DNA of 64,000 nucleotides from contig NC_135722.1 of the NCBI RefSeq assembly GCF_964656455.1, positions 51,540,628 to 51,604,627 of the forward strand. Reading direction: 5' to 3'. Under the pieces are notes generated by a model, which worked only from the letters and a program-made list of their open reading frames with translations, searched no databases and was not told the origin of the DNA. A program made the translations under genes and the position numbers. Of the stretch, positions 1 to 11,816 are shown in pieces (the first letter of the stretch is position 1; every line of letters starts with the position of its first letter). Origin of the DNA: Halichoerus grypus (lineage: Eukaryota; Chordata; Mammalia; Carnivora; Phocidae).

Positions 1-908
1 GTCCATGGGAAGCCCCAAGAACGGGCCCTGTGTCCTGGCGGGGGACTAAGAAGGCTTTCTGGAGAAGGCCTTCTGGAGAAGGCCTGGGTCTTGAGTATCT
101 CGGCAGGCCAGGGAAAGGGCAGGATGGTGTGGACAACGAGAACATCTGAAGTGGTATGGGTGGAGGTGGGACTGCAAGCAGTTTTCTAAATTAATCACCG
201 CCATGCCATGACTCAGGGATGGCCTGGATGTATATCTTAGCTCAGAAACAGGACTCTGAGGGGGGTCCAGAAAGGTGCAGGGCTTGGGCAATTATGGTTT
301 TGGACTGTCAAAAAGGGAAGTAAAGCACGAAATAGCCCACTGTGTGTCACGTGGCTGATGCTGAGATTCTGAATTCAGGCCAGACCCCAGCACGGAAGAT
401 GAGTTGTGATGGCTGAGCTTTCCTGAGGCAATTCATGGGCTTTAGAGTCAAGTGGGAACAGGTACAATGGGTGTTGGTGATAAGCCCCTGGTTAGAGGGA
501 GCTGCAGGGAAGCTTCCAGGTGTGCAGGCTAACCCAGAGCGGGACTGGGGAATGGCCTGTCCACCCGAGGGGTCAAAGGTCAAGTAGTGTGAGTGTTGTT
601 ACTATTTCAATACACTCATGTTCCTAGTATGCTTGTGAGCTACTAGAGGGCAGGCTTACAGCTTCTCTCCTTTCCTCAGAGCACAGAGATGGACAGGGGC
701 CCAACCAAATTACTTTAACAAACTGCGCTACACATCTACTTCACGAAGAGTGCTGTGCCAGGAACTGGAAAAACAAAAATGATTCAGTCATGGTCTCTGC
801 TCTCAGGAGTCTACAGTCTATTGCTCCTGAACTGAGTTAGGCTAAGTAAAAACCAGCCAGAGTGTGGGAGATGGGGTCAGGAAAGGGCCAGAAGAAAAGT
901 TATTCCAT

Positions 909-1112
909 GGGCGCCTGGGTGGCTCAGTTGGTTAAGCGACTGCCTTCGGCTCAGGTCATGATCCTGGAGTCCCTGGATCGAGTCCCGCATCGGGCTCCCT
1001 GCTCGGCAGGGAGTCTGCTTCTCCCTCTGACCCTCCCCCCTCTCATGTGCTCTCTCTGTCTCATTCTCTCTCTCTCAAATAAATAAATAAAATCTTTAAA
1101 AAAAAAAAAAAA
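909..1112 (+). mobile_element. CAN-SINE
   Basis: Full-length carnivore tRNA-derived SINE: the GGCGCCTGGGTGGCTCAG head carries A/B-box-like promoter words, followed by a CT-rich body, an AAATAAATAAAATCTTT tail and poly(A). The duplication GAAAAGTTATTCCA flanks it (894-907, 1115-1128). Confidence 0.95.
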
Positions 1113-2082
1113 AAGAAAAGTTATTCCAAGCAGAGAGGGCAGCAGGGCAACGCCCACAAATGCAAGCAGATCAACACAGCACGTCCAGGGAAGCAGAAGC
1201 AGCCCGGTGTGCGTGTCGGCCGGGGGGGTGGGGCGCAGCAGCACGGGTGGGCCTTGTACCCTGGGCTACGGCAGCAAGAGCCACCCAAAGATTTTAGACA
1301 GGGGAGTTTTCACATTTTACAAAGCTTACTCAGCTGGGGAGGAGAAATGATTACAGGGGAACGAAAGGAGGCAGGGAGACCAGGGAGGAGGCCACTACAT
1401 GGTTCAAATGGGAAATCCTGAGGTCCTGTGCAAGGGCTGTGGTATTAGGAAAGGAGGGGACAGGCCAAGTTTGAGACCCATTTAAGAGGCAGAATGCTAG
1501 AACCTGATAATGTGATGGGCTGTTAGGGGTGAAGGAGAGGGAGGAGCCAAGGAATTGTCTAAGTTTTTATTTAAGAGACCAGGTGAATGGTGGTGCCTTT
1601 ACTGAGGTAGGAGCACAGGAGGTGGCTAAGTAGGAAGAAGGGGGTGGAGTCTAGCCCTGAATGTGCTGAATAGACAGCTGGTTGCTCTTCTGAGGAGAAT
1701 GGTGGGACGTAGAGGCTCTGAGCTCCCAGGAGGTCAGCCCAATGGGCTAGGCGTCCTCCCTGTCCCATGACTAAGAGTAGCTCTGGATTCTGGAAGGAGA
1801 TCCTCACTTTCAGTGCCAATGCTCTGGCTTGTGGTATGTATGCTGGCCTTGCTTTGGCTCCAGTGACCCTAGAAGACCAGAGAGGCCATGGGGCGTAAGC
1901 TAAGGGGTTGGTGCTTTATCTCCTCCATTTGTAAGGCGGTAACTGTGCGCCAGCCTTGCTAGAAGCCCTGCAGCTGGGGATCACACTGATAAATTCACTG
2001 TATTACTTTGCACAAATCAATATCCCAGCACTTACCAGGGGTTGATGTGACCGAAATTGGTTTCAGCCAATTCGTGTGGGTA

Positions 2083-2098
2083 ATAAATGGCCATTTAT
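2083..2098. repeat. 16-bp perfect palindrome in a unique AT-rich block
   Basis: ATAAATGGCCATTTAT is its own reverse complement. It sits in a repeat-free block (about 1950-2130) with TAAT and CAAT words, which is the composition of many conserved noncoding elements. Function unknown. Confidence 0.6.
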
Positions 2099-3834
2099 CA
2101 AATCAATTCATTCTGCGGCACTTCTCTGGCTGCCCATCCTCATGGTACCCCTGGGGTGCCAGGCTCCACCCAGCCAGTCCCTAGCATATATCTGATGCTA
2201 GCCTAGAGAATCCAGAGAGGCCTGGCCTACCCCTCTCGATCCGCCTCTCTCTCCCGCACCTGCTTCAGTCTGGAGACTTTGAGGCACTGGCTGCTGCTTG
2301 CCTACCACAAATTCTGACCCGGAAAGTAACTCATGCTTCACCTGGGTTGGTAGGTGAACATTACCTGATCATTATCAGTGTGATCACCAGCCACAGGCTT
2401 CTCAGCTAGGCGGGCATACAATTACCACCATACAAATGGAGCAGATATACCAAGCCCACAGCTCAGGCCCTAATACCTGTCTGTCTTTTCTAGGGTCACT
2501 GGAAACCCAGCAGGGTCAACCTACCTAACACAGGACAAGGCGTAGGGCCCTCCTGATCCGAGGCAGAGTTTGGGTAACAGAATGGAGCTTTGGGTAGAGG
2601 GAAGCTCTCAGGGCAGACATTCTGACAGCCCCTCGGAGGTGGGCAGCTGGATCATTTACTGCTTCTCTGGGCCAACGACAAGGAGAGACAACGTGGGTTA
2701 CTTGAGAGGTCGGTGTAGGATCAGAGGAAGAGGCCAGCCTGGGGCTGGGACTATGGATCAGTCTTGGCTTGAAGGAAATAACTGTGGGCCTGATCTACAG
2801 AACATGCCCAACCCTGGGCGGTAAACATCCTGAGGACAGAGCCTAGAAAGAGCATGTGCTGTATTGTGAGAGCCTCACCCAGCTCACAGGTGAGGAGACT
2901 GGCACTCAAAGAGGCCGAGTGAGTAGCCAGAGTTGCATGGCTGTTAAGTGGCAGACCTGCTCTCGGACCCACGTTGGTCTAATTCTCTCCATCCCAAGTC
3001 CTCCTCCCTGCTCCCTCCAACTTCTGGGAGCTTCACATCTTACGGGCTTGAGAAGCCGGGGAGAAGCAGGAGGTCAGAGAGGAGCAGGCAGCCCGCTGGG
3101 AAAGGGCCATGTAAGAGGCAGAGGGAAAACACTACGATGGCAGCGGCAGTGCTGGCCCCTGTGGACGGGAAACTCCAGTAGGAGATGCTTTCTGAGCTCT
3201 CCGCCCACGTAATGTCTCTCCCATGGGCAACTCCTCTCTTCAACCCCCAAGAGCTCCCAGGGTCTCTCCTCCCTCCACCTCAGCCACAGCCTTGGCAAAG
3301 AAGTGGGGGGCTGCCACCCTCAAGGTGGTGGCTGAGAGTGGATGTCTGTATCCAGACACAAAAGGGCAGCCTAGTGTGGTTTGGGCCTGAGTAGTGGGGC
3401 CTGTGTGTTCAAAAAAGCTTTCCTCAGCTCCTGTGTGTGGCTACAGGCAGCCTTCTGACCTCTAGCTGGTGAGGCAGCTCTGGTCGTGGACTCCTTTTAT
3501 CTGCTGCTGAGGTCAGGCCCCTGATGAGGGGCTCATGACCACCGCATGAGTCCCATTGGTGTGTGAGGAGGATGGAGATCAGGCTGGGCTCGCTGTGTCG
3601 CAGGGGTGGCTGCCTTCATTTTTCAATTACTACTCTAATTGGTGTCCTAGGGCTGAAATGCCATTCCATGTCCCAAAGGAGTACCACAATACAGCCTGAT
3701 GTCTTCTTTTATCAGTGAACCTCTATCAGGTGCTGTCTTTCGCAGTACTGGATCGCATCTGGTGGGACCAAATGCTTCGAGAGAAGGGGTAAGCAACATG
3801 AATGGGACAGAGACACTGTAGGGCGGAGGTTTTT

Positions 3835-4018
3835 AAACTTGAGCTGAGCATCAGAATCACCTGCACGGCCTGTTAAAACACAGATTGCTGGGCCCTAGCC
3901 CAGAGTTTTTGATTTCACAGAGTTTGGGGTGAGGCCTGAGATCTGCAATTCCAACAAGGTCCCAGAGGATGTTGATGCTGCTGGTCCAGAGACCATGCTC
4001 TGAGAAGCACTGCCTTAG
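3835..4018. mobile_element. MER5-like hAT DNA transposon remnant
   Basis: The phrases CATCAGAATCACCTGC, GCTGGGCCCTAGCCCAGA and TGCTCTGAGAAGCACTGCC match the nonautonomous MER5 (hAT-Charlie) family. The subfamily is not resolved. Confidence 0.75.
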
Positions 4019-4374
4019 GGGATATCTTGTTTAAGCTGGGCATGGGTTACTCTGCCCTTGCCTCATCTGTCTGAGGTCACCTTCAGAGAGTCATGCACCC
4101 GAGTCACAGAATAGAGGTGAGCCCGCCACCTTGAGCAGAACCTTAGTTTTTTATTCTCTCTAGTGGGGTCTGCATGGGCAGGAGGGCAGTTAGAGTAGGG
4201 GTTATACCAGAGAGCAGTCTGGCTCCTAGTATGGGACATAAGAGCTTCTAGGGTCAAGAAGAAGGTACTTAAGACTTGTTCAGGATGTCTTCCCTAAAAT
4301 TGAGCCAGCTGTTGACAAACTATACTGAAGAGTGGCAGAGTTCCAGGCTGGGAGACAAAAGATAGAAGTTTTAG

Positions 4375-4862
4375 TTCTGGCTGAGTTGCTACATTACAAG
4401 TGATGGACAAGCTCCTGTTCTCTGGGTCTTAGTCTGCTCACCTGAGAAGTGGGGGATGGGGACAGTGGACCAGATGAAGTTCAGAGTTAGAGCACAGGAA
4501 AGCAGCCTGAGTGATTATTATAAGTGCTCTGTATCTCAGCCTCCTCATCTGTAATATGGGGATTTGGGGCGCCTGGGTGGCTCAGTCGGTTAAGCGTTTG
4601 CATTCGGCTCAGGTCATGATCTCAGAGTCCTGGGATCAAGCCTCGTGTTGGGCTCCCTGCTTAGCGGGGAGTCTGCTTCTCCCTCTCCCTCTGCCCCCCA
4701 ACTCATGCTCTCTCTCTCTCTCAAATAAATAAATAAATATCTTTAAAAAAATGGGGATTTAATGGTACTAACCTCACGGGGTTGTTATAAGGACTAAACG
4801 ACAACACATGTGAAGAGCTTATCACAACGCCTGGCACACAGAAAGTACTCAACAAATGTTAA
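4375..4862 (+). repeat. MIR, split by a CAN-SINE
   Basis: The MIR core phrase (CCTCATCTGTAATATGGGGAT) is on the left of the SINE. The MIR 3' part (GGTTGTTATAAGGACTAAA, then GCCTGGCACACAGAAAGTA) is on the right. The SINE is therefore younger. Confidence 0.85.
4566..4750 (+). mobile_element. CAN-SINE inserted in a MIR
   Basis: The head is GGGGCGCCTGGGTGGCTCAG and the tail AAATAAATAAATATCTTTAAAAA. The duplication ATGGGGATTT lies at 4556-4565 and 4751-4760, and MIR sequence resumes on the other side. It starts 225 bp past the CLPB exon at 4975-5089 on the gene's strand. Confidence 0.95.
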
Positions 4863-4974
4863 GTTGTAATAGCCACCTCTGCACGGTACGGTGACAGCAG
4901 GATGTACACCTCACGACAGCAGACCACGAGCCACCCCGCCCTCTTTTGGTGCTGCCTGGCATCCTGATACTCAC

Positions 4975-5089
4975 CAGCACCCACTGTGGCGATGGCATTC
5001 TCCTGGCCAATGATGTGCTCCTTCAGCCGCTGCTCCAGGGGAAAGCGGCGCCGCTCCTCAGCCTCACGCTTCCGTTGCTTCTCCTGGTA
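4975..5089 (-). CDS. CLPB: CLPB exon encoding the linker and start of the AAA+ domain
   Basis: This 115-bp exon has the acceptor TTTCTCCCCACAG and donor GCTG|GTGAGT. It encodes [15 protein letters not shown], a highly charged helical linker, then [20 protein letters not shown] and VGA. The EHIIGQ motif is the start of the Clp/Hsp100 AAA+ module, just upstream of the Walker A exon, which is off the left end of the window. The exon opens in phase 0 and ends one base into the next codon. The residue after IIGQE is Asn; I remember Ser in human, which would be a conservative change. A MIR lies in the intron on its upstream side and a MIR/SINE composite on its downstream side. Confidence 0.96.
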
Positions 5090-5337
5090 CTGTGGGGAGA
5101 AAGAGAAGGTGGCTCAGGAGTGCCGGGCCCAGAAGGATCGTTTCATTCTACACTATAACCCAGGGGCAAAAAACACAGGTCTGGGGCTCCAGGGGTCCTG
5201 ATGCACACTCTGGCTCCTGGCCACTGGAGGCTGGCCCAGTCCTTCCCACTATCCCTTTGTCCTAGTCCTCACCTTAGGTGGCCACTGCTCAGGAGTCCTG
5301 GCTCACCCTGCTAGTAAAATAAAGTACTGCTAGTAGA

Positions 5338-5522
5338 TTAACCCTTGACTCTGGAGTCTGACAAAAGACCTGGGTTTGAATCCCAGCTTTATCACTTACA
5401 AGATGTGCTTATTATCTGGAGCAAGTTACTTCCTCTCAGTTTTCTCATCTGTAAGTTGGGGATTAAATATGATGATATACATAATGAGCTGGCATGCACT
5501 GTAAGTGCTTAACAAATAGAGG
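5338..5522 (+). repeat. MIR
   Basis: Clear MIR order: GACTCTGGAGTCTGAC, CCTGGGTTTGAATCCCAGC, TTTTCTCATCTGTAAGTTGG, then GTAAGTGCTTAACAAAT. It lies about 250 bp upstream of the CLPB AAA+ entry exon on the gene's strand. Confidence 0.85.
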
Positions 5523-5566
5523 TTCTTTCCTTTCACTTATCCTCTTGAAAATCTTTTTGGTTTTTA

Positions 5567-5685
5567 CTCTCTCTCTTTCTTTTTTTTTAATGTAAGTTCT
5601 ATGCCCAACATGGGGCTTGAACTCATGACCCCGAGATCAAGAGTCACACACTCCACCGACTAAGCCAGCCAGGTGCTCCAAAAAC
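5567..5685 (-). mobile_element. Old short CAN-SINE (CTGGCTGGCT type)
   Basis: This antisense copy ends in AAGCCAGCCAGGTGCTCC and has the ACCCCGAGATCAAGAGTC body of the older, shorter CAN-SINE family. The duplication CTTTTTGGTTTTTA is present at 5553-5566 and 5686-5699. Confidence 0.85.
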
Positions 5686-6148
5686 CTTTTTGGTTTTTAA
5701 ACCAGAGCTATGAACACCCTCCACTTCAATGATATTGCATTTCAATTAAACACAATTATTCTGCAATTGCCATGTGTCTGGCCCTGTGCATGCCATGATG
5801 GAAATGGTAGGGTGGGGAGGAGGAGGACTGGAACCTAGGGGGTTCTAGTTGCTGCTGAGTGCCTGGTGTGTATCTGGCCCTTGGCTTGTTGGTCCACTTT
5901 AGAAAAGGCAGAAGGAAGGCGACCTGAGTGTGATTACACTACAAGGGAAGAGAGGAGAGCCAGGCCTGCCCTCAGGGAGCTCTAAGTTGGACAGGGAGGT
6001 GAGGCAGGGCTTGTACACAAATACCTCTCAGGTGGTTATCAACCATTTTCCTCCAAAGCATGCATGCCTATTTCTAGCTTGTACCTATCACTAAAAAACA
6101 AACAAACAAAAAACCCAAAAACTTCCCACTATTGAAAACAAATTTGTT

Positions 6149-6288
6149 GGGGCGCCTGGGTGGCTTAGTCGGTTAAGTGTTCGACTCGACTTCAGTTCAG
6201 GTCTAGATCTCAGGGTCGTGAGTTCAAGCCCCGCATTGGACTCCATGTTAGTGTGGAGCCTGCTTAAAAACAAAAACAAAACAAAAAC
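6149..6288 (+). mobile_element. CAN-SINE, short form
   Basis: A GGGGCGCCTGGGTGGCTTAG head is followed by a shortened body (no CT-rich region) and an A/C-rich tail. The duplication CAAATTTGTT flanks it (6139-6148, 6289-6298). Confidence 0.9.
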
Positions 6289-7319
6289 CAAATTTGTTCC
6301 ATGTTTGTGAATCTGTCCTCTAAATCGATTATGAGCTGCCTGAGGGCAGGCACTATCTTTTACTCACTGCAGAAGTCCTGGCACTGTGAAGGCAGCTAGC
6401 TGGTGAATGTTTGCAAAATAAATCTAGTGACAGATAAGAAGAGGAGAGAATTAACAGCTAAACTGGGTGGCACAGGAGTCCAGAGAAGGGAAGGATACGC
6501 AAAGCCAGGAACATTGTGGGGAGGCTTCTGGGTGACCGGAGGCTTGAAGAAGCTGTACTACTGGGTTAGGCAGGAGATGTGGGACTATCTGGAGGCCAGG
6601 CAGGGAGGGTGAGTGTGCAGGTCTGATGATAAAGTGCTCATGGAGCCAGGTGGATGGGGGAAGGAAGCAGGCCTTGGAGTGGGACAGAAAGACCTGGATC
6701 TTAGGGAGGCTCCTTTCCCCTAAGACCCCGTAACACTGACAGCTTTCTAGAAAGAGACCTGCCGAGGTAAGGCCCTGTCACAAAAGTTGTGGCTGCAGAT
6801 TGCTCTTGCAGGCAGAGTGGATGAAAAATACCTGCTGCTTGGGCAGTGTTTTCCTGTTACGGTAGTGACCTTGACAGAAGTTAAAAAAAATAAATAGCAA
6901 ACAATCCAATTTTGGCTGTTGCTATCAGTCTGTAACTGAAAGCTCCCATCAGTCCTGGGTTTCATATGGAGCAATAATTCGGCGCCAATCCCAGTGGAGC
7001 GACGCTTGCCGGCTGGAATCCAGAGTGTCACTGTGCTGCTCCCTCAGGCACCACATACATCACCTGGCTCTGATGACTCCACCATATATCTGCCGCCTCC
7101 TCCTCCCTGCCCACCCAGCCCCTCTCAGCACTTGGGTCCACTGGGCTGGAAGGTTCTGATGGGGAGATGCACACATCCTGCCTGGTCCCGCACTGGGTAG
7201 CAGCCTGGCCGGCTTGGAGTCAGGCAGGCCACGAGAGCAGCTTGAAGCAATGGAAGCTGGCTGCCGAGGGTTTGCCGGGTCTGCTTCCTAACTTGCCCTC
7301 AGTGATGGGTCTCAGAGTC

Positions 7320-7615
7320 TTCCTGCCTCTGGGCCTTTGCTCATACTGCTCCCTCACCACAAAGTTTCCTCTATTCCCATCTACCTCTAAGTGCCCTGGT
7401 GATCTCAACTTAAATACCACATTGTCTAAGGAGCCTGGTGTAAGGCTTCACGCCTGCCCCGGGCACCTCCAGAGCACTTATTTAACTGCCTGTTTGTCTC
7501 TCCTTCTCAACCATGCAGTCCTCAGTGACAAAGGCCAAGTCTTATTCAGCTCCACAGCTCTATCACAGCACAGGGCCTGGCTCCCAGGAGTCAATGCATG
7601 CTGCCAACTGAATGA
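7320..7615 (+). repeat. L2 3' remnant
   Basis: Phrases such as CTGGGCCTTTGCTCATACTG, followed downstream by GACAAAGGCCAAGTCTTATT and CAGCACAGGGCCTGGC, are typical of the L2 LINE 3' region. A 210-codon open frame crosses it but has no protein family features. Confidence 0.65.
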
Positions 7616-7754
7616 GGTTAACTACTGGTTGTGGAACTGCTCGCTGAGTGCCAGGCACCGTACAAAGGCACTGCACTTTACATACAGTGTCTCCTTTAAG
7701 CCTCACAGTTGTCCCTGTGGGAAGTTCGGCTCCTTTTTTGGCTCACAGCGGGGC

Positions 7755-8080
7755 GAGTTGTATGGCAGAAATAAGCGGCTTTGCTCCAGACAGACCTGAA
7801 TTCAAACCTCACCTCGTCCACCCTCTGGCGAGCTGACCCTGGGGAAGTTAATTCACCTCCCTGAATTTTCCTCATCTCTAACATGGAGACAGTAACTCAC
7901 ACCACCTTGCAGGATCCTGGTGGGATGCTGGTGAGGATTAGGTGCGATAATATACACAAAGAATGTGGCAGAGTCTCTGGCACAGAGCAAATGTATAGGC
8001 ATAAGTGGTGGCGTGAGGGACTCAAGTGGACAGCACAGGAGCTGGCCCCTGACAGGCCTTTGGTAAATGTTGCTTCTCTC
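7755..8080 (+). repeat. MIR
   Basis: Contains GACAGACCTGAATTCAAACC, TTTTCCTCATCTCTAACATGG and GTCTCTGGCACAGAGCAAATG in MIR order. Confidence 0.8.
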
Positions 8081-8674
8081 CTCCTTCACTGCATTTTGAT
8101 AACTATCTAACCCACTGCTTTTTTGGGGGATGAGGTGGGGGCACTGGAACCCTTTTACCTAATTTAAGCTGTATGGGCTCCACAGATGAAGAATTCTCTG
8201 GCTCAAGCAGAATCTAGGAGCGTAGTCCACTTAGATGTCCCCACTGCCCCAGAAATGGCTCCTTCCTGAAGAAGCCTAGGTCTGAGGGTACCATCTCAAT
8301 ACCAACTGGGTTCTGGGGACACCTCCACTGCACAAGGCAGCTCATCTCTCTGCCTGTCAGTTTTCCGTACGTGGTAGAGAATTCTGCCTCTAGGTGCTTT
8401 CCATGCACTGATCTACGGGGCCTCTTAGAACATATCTTTTTCCTCTGTCATAGGCAAACATGACTTTTCTTGCCACTCTGTTGGTTTGGGTATAAACTCT
8501 TTGGTCTCCCTAAGTCTTCTCCAGGGAAATTTTTTATCTCCTATAACTCTTCGGTGTCATGATTTTAGGTGGTTTTAGTATTCCTGTTATTTTCTTGGGC
8601 AAGGAGAAAGGGTCCTCAACTTCTACAGGGGTGAGTATGGGGGAAAGGTTATACTGTGATCTGGCTGGTTTCTT

Positions 8675-9217
8675 TTTCTTTTTTTAATTAATTAATTAAA
8701 TTTTTTTTAAAGACTGTATTTATTTATTTGACAGTGAGAGACACAGCGAGAGAGGGAACACAAGCAGGGAAGAGTGGGAGAGGGAGAAGCAGGCTTCCCG
8801 CTGAGCAGGGAGCCCGATGCGGGACTCGATTCCAGGACCCTGGGATCATAACCTGAGCCGAAGGCAGATGCTTAACGACTGAGCCACCCAGGGGCCGAAG
8901 CAGACTCTCTGCTGAGCAGGGAGCCTGATTCTGGACTTGATCCCAAGACCCTGGAATCATGACCTGAGCTGAAGGACTCTTAACTAACTGAGCCACCCAG
9001 GCACCTTTTTTTTTTTTTTTAATTTAAAGATTTATTTACTTATTCGGGGGGGGGAGGGTGGGGAGCGCATGAGCGGAGGGAGGAGCAGAGGGAGAGGGGA
9101 AGCAGACCCCTCGCTGAGCATGGAGCCTGACCCGGCCCCATCCTGCAACCTCGAGATCATGACCTGAGCTGAAATCAAGAGTCAGATGCCCAACTGAATG
9201 AGCTATCCAGGCACCCG
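8675..9217 (-). mobile_element. Nest of three antisense CAN-SINEs
   Basis: Three 5' ends in the same orientation stand in line: CCACCCAGGGGCC near 8897, CCACCCAGGCACC near 9004, and CTATCCAGGCACCC near 9216. The middle copy lacks its poly(T) and body. A duplication TGGCTGGTTTCTT brackets the whole cluster (8662-8674, 9218-9230). The right-hand copy therefore landed first and later copies entered its tail. Confidence 0.85.
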
Positions 9218-9358
9218 TGGCTGGTTTCTTAGGAGCTTTCTAGATTGTCCTGGGAAAGATCCAACCTGTGGCCTAAATCTAGGCACATCCTCATTCTCCC
9301 CCGACCTGGAACCCTAAATATCTATTCAGAAAAACTTCTGAAAAGGATCAGACTTTTT

Positions 9359-9558
9359 TTTCCTTAAAGATTTTATTTATTCATTTGACAGAGAGAGACA
9401 CAGTGAGAGAGGGAACACAAGCAGGGGAAGCGGGGAGAAGGAGAAGAAGCAGGCTTCCCGCAAAGCAGGGAGCCTGATGCGGGGCCTGATCCCAGGACCC
9501 TGGGATCATGACCCGAGCCGAAGGCAGACGCTCAACGACTGAGCCACCCAGGTGCCCC
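9359..9558 (-). mobile_element. CAN-SINE
   Basis: Antisense full-length copy, from poly(T) with AAAGATTTTATTTATTC to GAGCCACCCAGGTGCCCC. The duplication TCAGACTTTTT is at 9348-9358 and 9563-9573. Confidence 0.93.
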
Positions 9559-9846
9559 TGGGTCAGACTTTTTGATAAAAATGTATAGGATGCTGGGACC
9601 AGGTTAAAGGTTACTGCTTTATGCTCTTTTCCAAATGCTTAGCACAGAGTTTGTATTTTAAAAAAATGCGTTGAATGAATGAATGGCTTCTTAAGGCATT
9701 AGCTATGAGCCCAGGCTTGTGAAAAGCTAGCTAATGGAAGAACCTAGAAAGGAAAATACTTGGTCTGTATATATTCTATTTGGAGGAGGAGAGAAAGATG
9801 GGAGAAGGCACTTGGTAAGGACTCCTACTACTGTTCCTGGCTTTTT

Positions 9847-10049
9847 TTTTTTTTTTTTTTTGAAGATTTTATTTATTTATTTGACAGAGAGAGACACAGT
9901 GAGAGAGTGAACACAAGCAGGGGGAGTGGGAGAGGGAGAACTAGGCCTCCTGCTGAGCAGGGAGCCTGATGCGGGGCTCGAACCCAGGACCCTGGGATCA
10001 TGACCTGAGCTAAAGGCAGACACTTAACGACTGAGCCACCCAGGCGCCC
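9847..10049 (-). mobile_element. CAN-SINE
   Basis: Antisense full-length copy with a perfect 16-bp duplication CTGTTCCTGGCTTTTT (9831-9846, 10050-10065), which points to a recent insertion. Confidence 0.95.
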
Positions 10050-10224
10050 CTGTTCCTGGCTTTTTGAGGAGATGCAGAGGAAGCCTACAGGGACTAAGGA
10101 CAAGGCCCTGCTTCGACAGGGTTCCAAGAGAGGAGAAGATAGGGCAGGTGACCCACCCTGTAGAAGCAGAAGGCACTGGGCTGAGAGGCACTAGGAAGAA
10201 GCCACCCAGGAGAGCAGGAGTGGG

Positions 10225-10385
10225 GGAGTGATCATCTTAATAAAAGCCATATGCAATTAGCTTCAGAAGCCCTCACCTGGAGCCAGCAGCAACCAGCTCC
10301 CCATGCTGCATCTTGGCTGGATAATCGTGGCCACTGGTTTCCATCATTCTTGATTTAATATGGCACCCCTCCTGGCTGTGAGTGC
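10225..10385. other. Unique AT-rich block, candidate conserved noncoding element
   Basis: No repeat family is recognisable. It carries TTAATAAAAGCC, a CATATG E-box, CAATTAGCTTC (homeodomain-like TAATTG core) and TTGATTTAATATGG. Regulatory function is inference only. Confidence 0.3.
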
Positions 10386-11816
10386 ATTTACAGGAAAGGG
10401 CTGGGAGGCTGGGGTGAAGCCTAGCTAGGCTCTCTCAGAGGTGGGTGGCTGGGATGAGTCGTTCTTTGGGGAGGGTTACAGAGAGAAGGGGTAAGTCAGG
10501 CAACCCTATTATTGGGTATCCCTCAGGGAACAGGTCTGACAATGAACCTGGCAGTGTGTTCACCGAAAGGGCAGCTGAGGCAGGGGTGGGAGTGATGAGT
10601 AGGCAGAATGAGGCCCTGGGTAAGAATGTGGTAGGTATGGAGGAGGGAAGAGAAGAAAGGCCAACCTACAATTTGCCTCTCATGGGAGGTCAGGGCCACA
10701 GAGCCTACTGGCTGCTTTCAGATACACTCATATATGCCCCATCCTCCTGACTCTGACCTCAACTAGCATCACAGGGTTTCTGCCATGTTCTGAAGCTGGA
10801 ATGACAGAGAGGACTGGGCAGGAAAGTCACCACAGGGACCAGGGGGCAACAGATAAGACTGGGGTCAGGGGATGATGGAAAAAAACCCTGAGTGCAGGGG
10901 ATGATGGTAAGAGGAACCCAGGAGGTCCAATAAAGAAGCCTGGGGAATGAGAGAGGCACCCAAGGGACTTGAAAATCTCTTGAACTAGGTCATCAAGTAT
11001 ACATCCCTGTAGAGGAAGTCAGGGAACAGGGCAGGTGTCAGTTCTACCACACTTGGTGACCATTATGTCAGCAACCCGGATTCCATTCTTCTCTCTTGCA
11101 GCCCCATCCTCCTTGCTTCCAGAGTGATGTTTTAATATGTAAATCAGACCATGTCATTCTGCAAATAGCTGGGCTGATCCAAGGACTGGTGAGAGAAGGT
11201 TAAGAGGGGCAAGGACTGGCTCAAGTGAGATGAGTTGTGTTCTCAGTGCATCCTATCAGGAGGCACGGGATGTTGATTATCCTACAACTGGTGATGTTAA
11301 CTTTGATCACTTGGTTAAGGTGGTCTGTGCCAGGTTTCTTTACTACCATTTCCCCCTTTGTAATTCCTAAGTATCCTGAGGGATGAGGATCTGAGCCTAT
11401 GTAAATAATCCTGTTACTCCTCAAACTCCCACTCACTAGTTTTAGCATCGACTGCAAAGTCTCACCTGATTGGGGACTAGCTGTTCTAATCCTCATGGCC
11501 CTAGGAAGTTCAGAGTATCTCCTCCTCCCCTGTACAGAGATGAGATAAATTAAAACAAAGTTCCTCTGGTAGCAAGTAATAGAGACAGAATGCTAACCCT
11601 TGCAGTCTGGCTCTAGAGCTTGCACTTGCCACCTTGCAGGTAAGAAAAGACCTGTTCCCTGCCTTGGGGAGTTCAGAGTCTGTTTAGGGAGATGAGATTT
11701 AAAACACAAATCTCCTATTCCTACTTTTAGCACGGGGTTATCTAATGACTTTACTGAAAATAAACACCAGAAGGTGTTCTTGCCAGAAATGTATAACCTG
11801 AATTTAATCATAAGGA

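Larger units (their letters stand above)
1..4974 (-). other. CLPB: CLPB intron downstream of the AAA+ entry exon (partial)
   Basis: This is noncoding intron continuing past the left end of the window. It holds a CAN-SINE (909-1112), a MER5-like DNA transposon (3835-4018) and a MIR split by a CAN-SINE (4375-4862). Between about 1950 and 2130 there is an AT-rich unique block with a 16-bp palindrome. From 1 to 900, 1130 to 1940 and 2130 to 3830 I see no recognisable gene or young repeat, only GC-moderate unique or heavily decayed sequence. Short open frames there have no family resemblance. Confidence 0.85.

Noticed and set aside
951..1090. Repeated short peptide with an AQVMI word seen at many places in the window
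   Set aside because: It is the conceptual translation of CAN-SINE heads, not a protein family.
7167..7799. 210-codon open frame on the plus strand
   Set aside because: It runs across an L2 remnant and unique intron, has no domain, no protein-like composition and no splice or retrocopy signals.
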